From contig NZ_QUMQ01000001.1 in assembly GCF_003387075.1 (NCBI RefSeq), positions 1,240,001 through 1,304,000 on the forward strand: a stretch of DNA of 64,000 bases, written 5' to 3'. Of this stretch, positions 1 to 9,114 are shown one piece after another. The position numbers were made by a program, and so were the translations under genes. A model generated the notes under the pieces. The model saw only the letters and a program-made list of their open reading frames with translations, ran no database searches and was not told the origin of the DNA. Within the stretch, counting starts at the first letter, position 1, and every line of letters starts with the position of its first letter. This DNA comes from Asanoa ferruginea. Lineage in GTDB: Bacteria > Actinomycetota > Actinomycetes > Mycobacteriales > Micromonosporaceae.

Positions 1-106
1 TCGCCGGGGACGAAGGCACAGCGAAGAACAGCCCGAAGACGATGATGCTGATCGCGATGAGCGTGACGACGCCGACGAGCACGCGACGGGTGATGAACCG
101 GGCCAT
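1..106 (-). CDS. Oligopeptide ABC transporter permease, DppB type (N-terminal fragment)
   Basis: Only the first 35 codons lie in the window; the gene runs off the left edge. The ATG is at 106-104. The peptide has a short basic N-terminus (MARFITRRV) and then a hydrophobic stretch from about residue 9, the usual opening of DppB/OppB permeases. It lies downstream of a family-5 solute-binding protein and a DppC-type permease on the same strand, so it should be the second membrane subunit of that importer. No ATPase gene of this system is inside the window. Confidence 0.75.
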   Translation of the reverse strand, partial: MARFITRRVLVGVVTLIAISIIVFGLFFAVPSSPA

Positions 107-139
107 GGGATGCACCTATCCGATGGAGACTGCCGCGCC

Positions 140-179
140 GGGTGCGGGTGGCCTCCTTGTAGGAGAACCACCCGCACCC
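140..179 (-). other. Intercistronic hairpin between binding-protein and permease genes
   Basis: The 12-base arm GGGTGCGGGTGG at 140-151 pairs perfectly with 168-179. The 16-base loop contains a smaller CTCCT/AGGAG pairing. There is no U-tract, so it looks like an attenuator or 3' stabiliser that would leave more transcript for the binding protein than for the downstream permease, rather than a full terminator. Confidence 0.6.
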
Positions 180-206
180 ACCTAACGGCGTTGCGAGGTT
201 ACTGAG

Positions 207-1946
207 CTACTGCTTGACGAAAATCTTGTTGAGCTGCAGGAGGCCGAACGCGTCACTGAGGTACGCGTTGCCGACCTTCGAGCCGTGGAGCACGTACGTG
301 GCGTCGTAGTAGGCCGGGATCTCGGGCACGAAGTCCGTCATGAGCTTCTTGTCGAGAGCCATCCATGCCGCGTCCTGCTCGGCCGCGGGCAGCTTCTTGA
401 CCCGGTCGATCTCGGCGCTGATGGTCGGGTCGTTGAAGTACGACAGGTTGTTGTTGCCCTCAGGCCTGAGCTCACGACCGTCGTAGAGCGGCGGGATGAT
501 CGTCGAGCCGGTCGGCCAGTCCGAACCCCAACCGTGCAGGTAGAGGTCGTACGGGTTGTTCTTGCGACCGATCTCGTCGTAGTAGCTGGTCGACTCGATC
601 GGCTTCAAGGTGACCTTGAACCCGGACTTCTCCAGGCCTTCCTTGATCGCGGCGGCCTGCGCGGTGCGGAGCGGGGTGTTGCTGTGCGCGAGAACCAGCG
701 CCGGCGGCGTGGTGCTGCCGAGGATCTCCTTGACCTTCGCCGGGTCACCGGTGGCCGGGGCGTTGTAGGCGTCGTAGGCCTCGAAGCCCGCGGTGGTCGG
801 CGACATCAGCGTGCTGGCCGGCGAGCCGGCGGAGGTGCCACCGATCGCCTTGAGCGCGCCGTCACGGTCCAGGCCGTAGTAGAGCGCCTCGCGGACCTTC
901 TTGTCGGTGATCCGCTGGTTGTTGATGCCCACGTACCAGACGTATTGCGTGGGGCCCTTGACGACGCGCGGCGCGACGGCCGGGTCGGTCGTGCGGGGAA
1001 GCACGGCCGGGGGAACGTCGGTCCAGGTCAGACCGGTCTGGTCGGCCGGCGCGTCAGCGACCAGCCGCTCAGCGATCTGCTCGGCCTCAAGGGTGAACGT
1101 GAACTTCACGTTGTCCGGGTAGGCGTTGCGGATCGGGTCGGTGTTGGGGTCCCAGTTGGTGTTGCGCTCGAGCTCGAGCGTGTTGTCCCGGGTGTAGGAC
1201 TTCACCTTGTAGGGGCCGGACGAGAACGGACGCAGGTCGTACTGCGCGCGGGTGTCCTTGGCCTGCGGAACCGGCGCGGACGTCGGCAGCGCGGCCGCGT
1301 ACGGCATGTCGCAGTGGGGGTCCGCGAACGTGAACCTGATCGTCTTGTCATCCGGGGTCTCGACGCCCTGCGGAGTCGGCGCACCACCGTTGTAGGGGCC
1401 CTTGTAGGTGGCGCCGCCCGGGTAGAGCCACTGCTGGATGTATTGCGGACCCTCGTTGAGCTCGTCGGCGAAGCTACGGGCGATGCCGTAGGCGACGTCC
1501 TTCGAGGTGATCGCCGAGCCGTCCTCGTACTTCAGGCCGTCGCGGAGCTTGAACTCCCAGACCTTGCAGTCCTTGTTGACGTCGGTGCCCGGGTTGGTCG
1601 CCAGGTCGCCGACCAGTTTCATCTGGCCGGAGCCGTTCTCCTGGTAGCCGTTGAGCGACCGGTAGATCAGGTTGGCGGTAACCTGCTGCGTGTTGACGTA
1701 GTTACGGGCCGGGTCCAGGTGCTCGAAGTCGCCCACCTGGAACACGTTGATGGTGCCGCCCTTGGTGGCACCGTCGACCGCCTTGGCCGGGCCGGTGTTG
1801 TCGGCGGCGTCGTATGAGATCGCACCGCTCTGGGTCTTGGCGGGCTCGTTGGAGCTGCCGTCATTCTGGGTGGTTTCACTGCAAGCCGAGGCGCTGAGCG
1901 CCACGGCAAGAGCGCCGACGATCAGCGCTCCTCCTTTAAATCGCAC
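207..1946 (-). CDS. Peptide ABC transporter substrate-binding lipoprotein (SBP family 5)
   Basis: A 579-residue extracytoplasmic peptide-binding protein of the DppA/OppA family. The GTG start at 1946 is chosen because GGGAGAAG lies just upstream and the reading then begins with a lipoprotein signal: basic residues, a hydrophobic core and Cys at position 22 in a relaxed lipobox (ALSASAC). An in-frame start farther upstream would add 45 residues before the signal and is unlikely. The mature part has the family's long two-lobe architecture, with a Gly-Ser-rich spacer after the Cys. It sits between a DppC-type gene and a DppB-type gene on the same strand, an unusual C-A-B order. Substrate is unknown; peptides are inferred from family. 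Confidence 0.88.
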   Translation of the reverse strand: MRFKGGALIVGALAVALSASACSETTQNDGSSNEPAKTQSGAISYDAADNTGPAKAVDGATKGGTINVFQVGDFEHLDPARNYVNTQQVTANLIYRSLNGYQENGSGQMKLVGDLATNPGTDVNKDCKVWEFKLRDGLKYEDGSAITSKDVAYGIARSFADELNEGPQYIQQWLYPGGATYKGPYNGGAPTPQGVETPDDKTIRFTFADPHCDMPYAAALPTSAPVPQAKDTRAQYDLRPFSSGPYKVKSYTRDNTLELERNTNWDPNTDPIRNAYPDNVKFTFTLEAEQIAERLVADAPADQTGLTWTDVPPAVLPRTTDPAVAPRVVKGPTQYVWYVGINNQRITDKKVREALYYGLDRDGALKAIGGTSAGSPASTLMSPTTAGFEAYDAYNAPATGDPAKVKEILGSTTPPALVLAHSNTPLRTAQAAAIKEGLEKSGFKVTLKPIESTSYYDEIGRKNNPYDLYLHGWGSDWPTGSTIIPPLYDGRELRPEGNNNLSYFNDPTISAEIDRVKKLPAAEQDAAWMALDKKLMTDFVPEIPAYYDATYVLHGSKVGNAYLSDAFGLLQLNKIFVKQ

Positions 1947-2037
1947 GATCTTCTCCCTTCCCGCCCGGCTGGGGCCACCTAAGCTCCCGAGACGACCGAA
2001 CGAAACGTGCGTGTTGCGAAAGTCTTGGCTTCCCCGG

Positions 2038-3090
2038 CTATCGCGTGGACTTGGGGTCCAGGGCGTCGCGCAGCGAGTCACCCAGCAGGTTGAACGCGAG
2101 CACGAGGATGAAGATCGTCAAGCCCGGCCAGAGGGTGTAGAACGGATCGGTCGCGACGTATTTGATCGAGTTGAAGATCATGCGGCCGAGGTCTGGCGTC
2201 GGCTCGATCACGCCGATGTTGAGGAACGCGAGCGCCGCTTCGGTGGTGATGAAGGCGGGCACGTTGAGCGACAGCGTGACCAGGATGGGCGCCCAGATGT
2301 TGGGCAGCAGCTGCCGGAAGAGGATGTGCCAGGTGCTGGCGCCGGCCGCGCGGGCCGCCTCGACGAACTCGCGTTCGCGGAGCGTGATCACCTGACCGCG
2401 GACCAGCCGGGCCGTGTAGGTCCAACTGAAGAGCGCGAATGTCGAGATGATCAGGATGACCCGGAAACTGGCCGGGATCGCGTCGCGGTCGCCGTAGAAG
2501 CGGTCTTCGAGAATCGGGATGATCGCGAGCGCGAAGATCAGGAACGGGAACGCCAGCGTCAGGTCGATGAACCAGTTGATCCCGGTGTCGAGCCAGCCGC
2601 GGGCGTAACCGGCGACGATTCCGATCACGACACCGATAGCGGAGGCCACGATCGCGGAGGCGAATGCGATCAGCAACGACGTGCGCATGCCGTAGACCAA
2701 CTGCGCGAGGATGTCGCGGCCGAGTTGCGGCTCGAGACCGAGCCAGTGCGTGCCGTTCATGCCGCCCGCGTAGCCCAGCGGGATGGCGCTGAAGTCGTTG
2801 AGCTTGTCGTTGAACTGCTCGGTCGGCGTGATTCCCCGAACCGCGGTGATCACCGGCGAGAGCAACGCGATGATGCCGAGCACCACAAGCGTGACGGCAC
2901 TGACCGAGGCGGTGCGATCGCGCTTCAGCCGCAACCAGGCGAGCTGGCCGGGCGACCGCCCGACGAACTCCTTTTTGGGCTGTTGATCTGCGGGCACATC
3001 GGCCGGGGAGTTGACCTCCAACGCAACGTTGCCACTCATGCCGTCGGGAACGGCTACAGGGGCGTCAGGCGCCGAGTCGGTCGTACTCAT
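2038..3090 (-). CDS. Oligopeptide ABC transporter permease, DppC type
   Basis: A 350-residue inner-membrane permease. A cytoplasmic N-terminus of about 55 residues precedes the first membrane segment, as in DppC proteins, followed by a periplasmic domain and the five-helix BPD_transp_1 core. The coupling motif EAARAAG...G near residues 228-240 would contact the ATPase. The ATG at 3090 has a strong AGGAGG site 9-10 bases upstream. It is the first gene of the transporter operon; the binding-protein start follows about 90 bases after its stop. Confidence 0.88.
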   Translation of the reverse strand: MSTTDSAPDAPVAVPDGMSGNVALEVNSPADVPADQQPKKEFVGRSPGQLAWLRLKRDRTASVSAVTLVVLGIIALLSPVITAVRGITPTEQFNDKLNDFSAIPLGYAGGMNGTHWLGLEPQLGRDILAQLVYGMRTSLLIAFASAIVASAIGVVIGIVAGYARGWLDTGINWFIDLTLAFPFLIFALAIIPILEDRFYGDRDAIPASFRVILIISTFALFSWTYTARLVRGQVITLREREFVEAARAAGASTWHILFRQLLPNIWAPILVTLSLNVPAFITTEAALAFLNIGVIEPTPDLGRMIFNSIKYVATDPFYTLWPGLTIFILVLAFNLLGDSLRDALDPKSTR

Positions 3091-3831
3091 GGACGGGGGC
3101 CTCCTAGATCGGACGAAGGGTCGCTCCGCCTGTTCGGCAAAAACTAGCTGTCGTGAAGCGACTTCGGAATAGTCGAATGCATCGTTCAGATAACAGTGAT
3201 GTCTCCGAACGAGCAGTCAGGTGTAACAGTCAGCCGACTGTGCACATCAGACGGAAGGCAGCGCAAATCGGGCCAAATCGAATCGCCGTTAAGCGATCGA
3301 TTGGGACCGTTTTGCGCCGTTCTATCGATGAGCGCAGCAGCCAACCGCCATCGTTCCGACACGCTCCGTGCAGATGACGAGACGCGTCGGCGGAGATTTT
3401 AGGTTGCACTGGCGGGGGAAGATTGTCGTGGAGACTTGCGGGCACACGGCGGGTTGTGCGTGCTCGCGCCACGGTCAGTTGCGGGCCGCGGCGGGATCAC
3501 CGCCCGCGGCGGTCCTCCTGCGGACCGCCGACATGGTATGCACGCCATCCCGCACCTACCGAACTCCCACGCGCCTTACCCGCGGCGGGGCAGCCGCCGC
3601 GGCCCAGGGTCGCGATGTTGATCCAAATCGGGTGCCCGTCGGGTGTTTGCGGAGCGAACCGGGTCTACACGGCAGCGGGCACGCTGCCTAGATCAACACA
3701 ATTCGGTGCCTCGCACAAGAGTTTGGCCAAACCAACCGCGGACCTGGCAGCGAAGCAAAGCGAGCGCTCTCTGGCGGGAGCGAAGGTCCGGACCACCGCG
3801 GATCCGAGTAAATATGTTTATATCCGAACAT
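3091..3831. other. 741-base gene-free spacer with several dyads
   Basis: No open frame here has actinobacterial codon usage or a ribosome site. It holds the promoter region of the peptide transporter and the 3' flank of the response regulator. Visible structures are a 9-bp hairpin CGGCGGTCC/GGACCGCCG at 3507-3530, a 7-bp hairpin GGCAGCG/CGCTGCC with a 4-base loop at 3671-3688, and a wider inverted repeat TGTTGATC (3616-3623)/GATCAACA (3691-3698) enclosing the second hairpin. An AT-rich patch at 3809-3825 lies just past the response-regulator stop. The stretch appears less GC-rich than its flanks. Confidence 0.6.
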
Positions 3832-4503
3832 TCACACTAGACGGCGGTCTGCCGCCCAACGCGAGAGCTCGTAGCGGTTCGACATCTGGAGCTTGCGCAA
3901 CACGTTGGACACATGCGTCTCCACCGTCTTGATGGAGATGAACAGCTCCTTCGCGATCTCCTTGTAGGCGTAGCCGCGGGCCAGCAGCCGGAGCACCTCG
4001 CGCTCGCGGTTGGTGAGCTGGTCGAGCTCCGGGTCGGCGACCGCCGTGTCGGAGCGGCTCGCGAACGCGTCGAGGACGAAGCCGGCCAGGCGGGGGCTGA
4101 AGACCGCGTCGCCTTCGGCCACCCGCCGGATCGCGGCGGCGAGCTCGTCGGAGGAGATGGTCTTGGTGACGTAGCCGCGGGCGCCGGCGCGGATCAGGCC
4201 GATCACGTCTTCGGCGGCGTCGGAGACGCTCAGCGCCAGGAAGCGGACCTGCGGGTGGGTCCGGCGGACCACCTCGAGCACCGCGCGGCCGCCACCGTCG
4301 GGCATGTGCACGTCGAGCAGGACGACGTCGGGCTCCAGGGCGCCGATCCGGCTGACCGCCTCGGCCACCGAGCTGGCCTCGCCGATCACGTCGACCCGCC
4401 CGGCGAGCTCGGCGCGGACGCCGGCCCGGAACATGGCGTGGTCGTCGACGACGAACACCCGCAGCGCCTGGGGTGCCTCGGTCGGCGTCGGGTTGTCGGT
4501 CAT
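3832..4503 (-). CDS. NarL/FixJ-family response regulator
   Basis: A 223-residue regulator with an N-terminal receiver and a C-terminal LuxR-type helix-turn-helix. The acidic pair D20/D21, phospho-acceptor D64 (LLDVHMPD) and the conserved Lys near 113 are all present. The HTH (LTNREREVLRLLARG onward) spans about residues 160-205. It starts 26 bases after the stop of the PspC-domain sensor kinase and is its obvious cognate regulator. The pairing resembles the actinobacterial MacS/MacR type. Likely targets are its own locus and the divergent PspC/LiaF-like gene, where direct repeats lie in the promoter. Confidence 0.9.
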   Translation of the reverse strand: MTDNPTPTEAPQALRVFVVDDHAMFRAGVRAELAGRVDVIGEASSVAEAVSRIGALEPDVVLLDVHMPDGGGRAVLEVVRRTHPQVRFLALSVSDAAEDVIGLIRAGARGYVTKTISSDELAAAIRRVAEGDAVFSPRLAGFVLDAFASRSDTAVADPELDQLTNREREVLRLLARGYAYKEIAKELFISIKTVETHVSNVLRKLQMSNRYELSRWAADRRLV

Positions 4504-4529
4504 CGCAGCTCACCTGTCCTTGCTGGCAT

Positions 4530-5822
4530 TTAGCTCGGGCGGGCCGGGGCGGCCGCGGCCGTGGCCCGGGAGATCGGGAGGAACAATCGAACCTCGGTGC
4601 CGGTGCCCGGCTCGCTGCGGATCTCCGCCCGGCCACCGTGTCGGGTCATGCGGCCGATGATCGAGCCGCGCACCCCGTGCCGGGTCTCTTCCACTGTAGA
4701 TGGGTCGAAGCCCGCACCGCGATCGCGGACGAAGACGCTCAACTGGTCGGGCTCGGCCTCGGCGTAGAGGGAGACGGTCTGCACCTTGGCGTGCCGGGCG
4801 GCGTTGACCATGGCCTCCCGGGCGGCCGCGACCAGCGCGCCGACCCGCTCGTCGGTGTCGCGGTCGCCGACCACGACGGTCTCGACGGTGATCGCGAAGG
4901 TGTCTTCGACCTCGGCCGCCGCCTGCTCCAGGGCCGCGGCGAACCGCTCGGTCGGCGAGGCGGTGGGCTTGTAGAGCCAGTTGCGCAACGAGCGCTCCTG
5001 GCCACGGGCGAGCCGCTGCACGACCTTGACGTCGCCGGCGTTGCGCTGGATCAGGGCGAGCGTGTGCAGCACCTGGTCGTGCACCATGGCGGCGACCTCG
5101 GCGCGCTCGGTCTCCCGGATCCGGCCCTCGCGCTCGGCGCGGAGCTGGTTGAACGTGCGCCACAGGGCCGGGCCGGCGACCACCGCGACGCCGAACAGGC
5201 CGACCAGCGCGAAGATCACGCCGTTGACGACGGCGCCGATGTCACCGGACGGTGCGTAGACCGCGACCACGCCGATGATGCCGGTCGCGACCAGCACGCC
5301 GCCGCCGATGAAGCGGAGCAGGAAGGCCCGGCGGTCACTCTCGTCGACCACCGCCGCGAGCCAGGGCATCTGGGGCAGCGTCTCGCTCCACTGCCGGCGC
5401 CGCTCCGGGTCGGACTGGTGCCAGATCACGCCGGCGCCGACCGCCACGAGCGCGATCAGCCAGCCACCGGTGGCCGCGGCGCCCACCGAGTCGAACAGGA
5501 TGCCCTGGGTGATCAGCACCGCGACACCGATCACCAGGAACGGCAGGATCTGGGCGAAGCTGCGGCGGGTGGCGTCTTCGGAGGTGCGCGCCCGTTGCGG
5601 CAACACCGCCCAGAAGGCGGCGTAGAGGAGCAGGCCCAGCCCGCTGAACCCCAGCAGCAACACGAACGCCACGCGTACCCGGGTGGCCGGGATGCCGAGA
5701 TGGTCGGCCAGACCGGCGGCCACGCCGGCGACCATGCGGCGGTCGCGGGCGCGGTAGAGGCGCGGGGCAGTCGGTGCGGTGATGACGGGCTCCTTCCGGG
5801 TGGTTTCGATCGTCACACGCAT
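4530..5822 (-). CDS. PspC-domain sensor histidine kinase
   Basis: About 430 residues. An N-terminal PspC domain (near residues 20-80: RMVAGVAAGLADHLG, then a hydrophobic segment) is followed by several more membrane helices, a HisKA_3 dimerisation helix with the phospho-acceptor in MVHDQVLHTL near residue 248, and a HATPase_c domain (DRGAGFD, GVRGSIIGRM). This is an envelope-stress type sensor of the NarX/LiaS superfamily. I take the ATG at 5822; a GTG at 5828 would add two residues, and neither has a clear Shine-Dalgarno. It is in one operon with the NarL-type regulator downstream and divergent from another PspC gene. Confidence 0.9.
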   Translation of the reverse strand: MRVTIETTRKEPVITAPTAPRLYRARDRRMVAGVAAGLADHLGIPATRVRVAFVLLLGFSGLGLLLYAAFWAVLPQRARTSEDATRRSFAQILPFLVIGVAVLITQGILFDSVGAAATGGWLIALVAVGAGVIWHQSDPERRRQWSETLPQMPWLAAVVDESDRRAFLLRFIGGGVLVATGIIGVVAVYAPSGDIGAVVNGVIFALVGLFGVAVVAGPALWRTFNQLRAEREGRIRETERAEVAAMVHDQVLHTLALIQRNAGDVKVVQRLARGQERSLRNWLYKPTASPTERFAAALEQAAAEVEDTFAITVETVVVGDRDTDERVGALVAAAREAMVNAARHAKVQTVSLYAEAEPDQLSVFVRDRGAGFDPSTVEETRHGVRGSIIGRMTRHGGRAEIRSEPGTGTEVRLFLPISRATAAAAPARPS

Positions 5823-5870
5823 CGCCACCCGGTGACCACGGGGAGGCCCCTTAACCTGGGCGCTCGATAT

Positions 5871-5900
5871 CTCAGGGTGGCGTCAGGGTCCGTTCCTGAG
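5871..5900. promoter_or_regulatory. Candidate operator between divergent PspC genes
   Basis: The 113-base gap between the kinase and the PspC/LiaF-like gene carries two direct copies of TCAGGGT at 5872-5878 and 5883-5889, 11 bases apart (one helical turn). The same stretch is bracketed by CTCAGG (5871-5876) and CCTGAG (5895-5900). Phased short repeats are typical of NarL-family sites, so autoregulation by the adjacent regulator is inferred. Confidence 0.45.
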
Positions 5901-5935
5901 GCCGCTCGGGCACCCGCACCGCCAGTATCGACGTT

Positions 5936-7396
5936 ATGACCGACACCCCCGAGCCAACGGCCGGCGAGCGCCCGGCGGACGAGGCCGCCGCGCCGCCGCC
6001 CGGACCACCGCCGCCCCCGCCGCCGGGTGCCGGCGCCACGACCGCAACCGGCGGATTCACCACGCGGTACGGGCTGGTGCGCCCGTACAACGGCCGATAC
6101 CTCGCCGGGGTCTGCGCCAGCATCGGGCGGGCCACCAACACCGACCCGATCCTGTGGCGCGTGCTCTTCGCCGTGCTCACCGTGTTCTTCGCGGTCGGCG
6201 TGCTGATCTACGTGACCGCGTGGCTGCTGATCCCGGCCGAGGGCGACAGCGCGTCGCCGATCGAGTCGGTGCTCGGCAAGGGCCGGTCCAGCATGTCGCC
6301 GGTCACCGCGATCATCCTCGGCGTCGGGTGCGCGGTGCTGTTCGGCTTCCTCGTCACCGACGCGTTCCGGGCCGTCCTGCTCGGCGCGGCCATTCTGATT
6401 GGAGGCGCGTTGCTGCTCAACCGCAACCAGCGCGGCCCGCAGCCGGTGCCGTCCGGCGCCGCGGCGGGCGGCGGTTTCAGCTGGTCGACCGTGTCACCGT
6501 GGGCCGGCACCGCGCCCTGGCGGTCGGCGCCGGAGCAGCCGACCGGCCCGGTCGCGGCACCTGCCGCTCCGCCGATGCCGCCACCGGTCGCGGTCGACGA
6601 GCCCACCCGGGCCTACGAGGCACCGACGCCGACCGCGCAGTTCCCGCCGGCCACCGGCCCCTACCCGCCCCGCCAGCAACAGGGCTACCAGCCGCCGTTC
6701 GCGCCCTATGGGCCCTACGGTGGGCCGCCGCCACCGCCACCCCCCGCGCCGGCCCGGCCGGCCAAGCCACCGAAGCCGCCGAAGGAGCGCTCCGCGCTCG
6801 GCGCCGCCACCTTCTCGATGATCTTCGTGGCGATGGGCGTCGTGGCGATGCTCGACCTGCTCAACGTGATCCGGGTGCGGCCGACCACCTATTTCGCCGC
6901 CGCGCTGCTCACCATCGCGCTCGGCCTGCTGGTCGGCACCTGGTTGGGCCGGGCCCGCTGGCTGATCGCGCTCGGTGTCGCCGCCGCGGCCGCGCTGGGC
7001 ATCTCCTCGATCGCCGAATACCAATACGACCACGACCAGCACGGCATCACCAAGGACGCCGTGTGGGAGCCGCTCTCGATGGCGGAGCTGCGGCCCACCT
7101 ACCGGCTGCCGTTCGGCGACGCCCGGCTCGACCTGACCAACCTCGACTTCGCCGGCCAGAGCAAGGAGGTCGACATCTCGCTCAACGCGGGCCAGCTCGA
7201 CGTGCGGGTGCCCGACAACGTCGACGTGATCGCCGACGTCAACGTCGACGCGGGCGACGCACAGATCTTCGACCGGTCCACCAGCGGGCTGGGCCAGTCG
7301 ATGACGGTCGCCGACAACGGCGAAGACGGCGTCGGCGGCGGCACGCTGCGGCTGACGATCCACGTCAACACCGGTCAAGTGGAGGTGTCCCGATGA
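5936..7396 (+). CDS. PspC-domain membrane protein with C-terminal LiaF-like domain
   Basis: 486 residues: a Pro/Ala-rich cytoplasmic N-terminus (about 1-40), a PspC domain with a membrane helix (about 48-105), further helices, a long Pro-rich linker (about 175-285), more membrane segments (about 288-365), and a C-terminal beta-rich domain (about 385-486: RLPFGDARLDLT) resembling the LiaF/DUF4097 toast-rack fold. The ATG at 5936 has no Shine-Dalgarno. It is divergent from a PspC-domain kinase and translationally coupled to the small membrane gene that follows. The expected role is envelope-stress sensing or modulation of that kinase. Confidence 0.85.
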   Translation: MTDTPEPTAGERPADEAAAPPPGPPPPPPPGAGATTATGGFTTRYGLVRPYNGRYLAGVCASIGRATNTDPILWRVLFAVLTVFFAVGVLIYVTAWLLIPAEGDSASPIESVLGKGRSSMSPVTAIILGVGCAVLFGFLVTDAFRAVLLGAAILIGGALLLNRNQRGPQPVPSGAAAGGGFSWSTVSPWAGTAPWRSAPEQPTGPVAAPAAPPMPPPVAVDEPTRAYEAPTPTAQFPPATGPYPPRQQQGYQPPFAPYGPYGGPPPPPPPAPARPAKPPKPPKERSALGAATFSMIFVAMGVVAMLDLLNVIRVRPTTYFAAALLTIALGLLVGTWLGRARWLIALGVAAAAALGISSIAEYQYDHDQHGITKDAVWEPLSMAELRPTYRLPFGDARLDLTNLDFAGQSKEVDISLNAGQLDVRVPDNVDVIADVNVDAGDAQIFDRSTSGLGQSMTVADNGEDGVGGGTLRLTIHVNTGQVEVSR

Positions 7397-7755
7397 AGCC
7401 GCACCGCACAGACCTGCTCTCGCTGGCCTTCGCGATCATCTTCCTGGCGATCTTCGGCTGGTGGGTGTTCGCCCAGGTGGTCAACGTCGACGTGCCGGCG
7501 CCCGGCTGGTGGGTCGCGTTCGGCCTGATCCTGCTGGGGCTGCTGGGGCTGATCGGCGCGATCCGGTCGACCCGCAACGCCGGCACGGCGCAGCGCTCGG
7601 CGGTGCCGGCCGTCGATCCGGTGTCGCCGGTCCAACCCCTGTCGCCGGCCCAACCCCTGTCGCCGGTCAACCTGGAGCCGGCGACCGCCGGCGAGCCCAC
7701 CGCCGACCTCGGCGACCCGGTCTCCGCTCCGCCGCGTGGTCAAAGCCGCGACTAG
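7393..7755 (+). CDS. Small two-helix membrane protein with Pro-rich tail
   Basis: 120 residues. The ATG overlaps the upstream stop as ATGA and has GGAGGTG six bases before it, so it is coupled to the PspC/LiaF-like gene. Two hydrophobic segments lie near residues 8-29 and 38-57. The cytoplasmic tail carries a short repeated motif (PLSPAQPLSPV). No known family is recognised. Its position suggests an accessory to the PspC stress module. Confidence 0.75.
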   Translation: MKPHRTDLLSLAFAIIFLAIFGWWVFAQVVNVDVPAPGWWVAFGLILLGLLGLIGAIRSTRNAGTAQRSAVPAVDPVSPVQPLSPAQPLSPVNLEPATAGEPTADLGDPVSAPPRGQSRD

Positions 7756-7866
7756 CGTCCCGCGCCACCTATGCTGGCCGGTGGAGGTTTTCGCCTCCGC
7801 CGGCCAGCCGCCTGTTCGCTCGTGCCGCCGGCCTTACGATCCCGACCGCTGAGGAGCCAGCCCGAT

Positions 7867-9114
7867 ATGACCGCCTCCCCCGCGCACCCCGCCGACAAGG
7901 GCCGCGACAACGTCGGCGAGCGCGCCGCGCGCACGCTCACCGCCGAGCTGGCCCGCCACGCCGGCCCGAAGTCCGCCCTGGTGGTCGGTGCCGTGCCCGG
8001 GTCGGCGGTGCTCCAGTCCGCGATCGACACGCTGTTGCCCGGCGACAGCCTGGTGGTGACGCCCGGCGTGGGCACCACCACCGCCGCCCTGCGCGCCCAC
8101 GTCCACCAGCAGGGCCAGTGGGTCGCTGACCGGGTCCGGGTGGCCGAGTCGGTCGGCGAGTCCGACGCGGCGCAGATCGTGATCGTCGCCGAGCCGCTCC
8201 GCGGTTCGGCCGAAGACGCCCGGGCTACCATCGACGGGCTGGCGAAATACCTGGCCGACGGCGGTGTGCTGAGCATCGCGGCGCCGGCCCTGCCCGGGCT
8301 GACCGGTGGCGCGGCCGCCGAACTCGACCGGCAGGCGGCGCTCTTCGGCGTCGGCTCCGACCTGGTGCTGGCCAACCGGCCGCCGGTCCGGGTGCACCGG
8401 CTGCGCTTCTCCCCCGCCGACGCCGCCGCGGCCGAGCGACTCGCGCCGGCCTACCGGCCGTCGAGCGTCCCGGTGACCCGCGGCATGCACATCGACTCCA
8501 ATGGCGTGGCCGCCGCCGGCATCGCGTTCGGCCTGGCCGCGCTGGCTCGCCGGGCCCGCCCGGCGTCGAAGCTCTGGCTGGTGCCGGCGATCGCCGCGCT
8601 CCCGGTGGCCGCGTTCTTCCGCGACCCCGAGCGCGACGTGCCGGAAGACCCGTCGGCCGTGGTGGCCGCCTCCGACGGCAAGGTCCTGTCGGTCGAGCGG
8701 CTGACCGACGACCGCTTCGGCGACGGCGAGTTCCTCCGCATCGCGGTGTTCCTCTCCGTGCTCGACGTGCACGTCAACCGCGCACCGGTGGCCGGCAAAG
8801 TGGTCGACTACTTCGTCACCGACGGCGGCTACGCGGCGGCGATGAAGCCGGCGGCCGAGCACAACGTGGCGGCCTACACGGTGCTCGACACCCCGCGCGG
8901 CACGGTCGTGGTCGCGCAGCGCACCGGCCTGATCGCCCGCCGGATCGTGCAGCGGGCACCGGTCGGCGCCCTGCTGGCCCGGGGCGAGCGCTTCGGCCTC
9001 ATCCGCTTCGGCTCCCGCACCGACATCTACCTGCCGGCCGGCACCGCCGACGCCCTGGTGGCCCCGGGCGACCGGGTGCTGGGCGGCGCCTCGGTCGTGG
9101 CGCGCTGGCGTTAG
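7867..9114 (+). CDS. psd: Phosphatidylserine decarboxylase proenzyme with extra N-terminal Rossmann-like domain
   Basis: Converts phosphatidylserine to phosphatidylethanolamine at the membrane. The 415-residue protein ends with the proenzyme core: FFRDPER, SDGKV, the His-containing LDVHVNRAP motif, and the self-cleavage pair Gly382-Ser383 (RFGSRTD), which gives a 33-residue pyruvoyl alpha chain. The ATG at 7867 has GAGGAG upstream. The first 170 or so residues are not part of the usual enzyme. They read like a Rossmann methyltransferase-type fold (ALVVGAVPGS, GDSLVVTPG, LADGGVLSIAAPA) with a degenerate cofactor loop. The partner pssA is 5.5 kb away on the opposite strand. The stop overlaps that of convergent bioN (TTAG at 9111-9114). 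Confidence 0.9.
   Translation: MTASPAHPADKGRDNVGERAARTLTAELARHAGPKSALVVGAVPGSAVLQSAIDTLLPGDSLVVTPGVGTTTAALRAHVHQQGQWVADRVRVAESVGESDAAQIVIVAEPLRGSAEDARATIDGLAKYLADGGVLSIAAPALPGLTGGAAAELDRQAALFGVGSDLVLANRPPVRVHRLRFSPADAAAAERLAPAYRPSSVPVTRGMHIDSNGVAAAGIAFGLAALARRARPASKLWLVPAIAALPVAAFFRDPERDVPEDPSAVVAASDGKVLSVERLTDDRFGDGEFLRIAVFLSVLDVHVNRAPVAGKVVDYFVTDGGYAAAMKPAAEHNVAAYTVLDTPRGTVVVAQRTGLIARRIVQRAPVGALLARGERFGLIRFGSRTDIYLPAGTADALVAPGDRVLGGASVVARWR

Noticed and set aside
285-1817. 510-codon plus-strand frame opposite the peptide-binding protein
   Set aside because: It is antisense to a complete family-5 binding protein; its composition is that of a GC-rich shadow frame with no family motif or ribosome site.
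3616-3698. Phage attachment site or integrated element boundary
   Set aside because: No integrase, tRNA or duplicated core is in the window; only an inverted repeat is visible.
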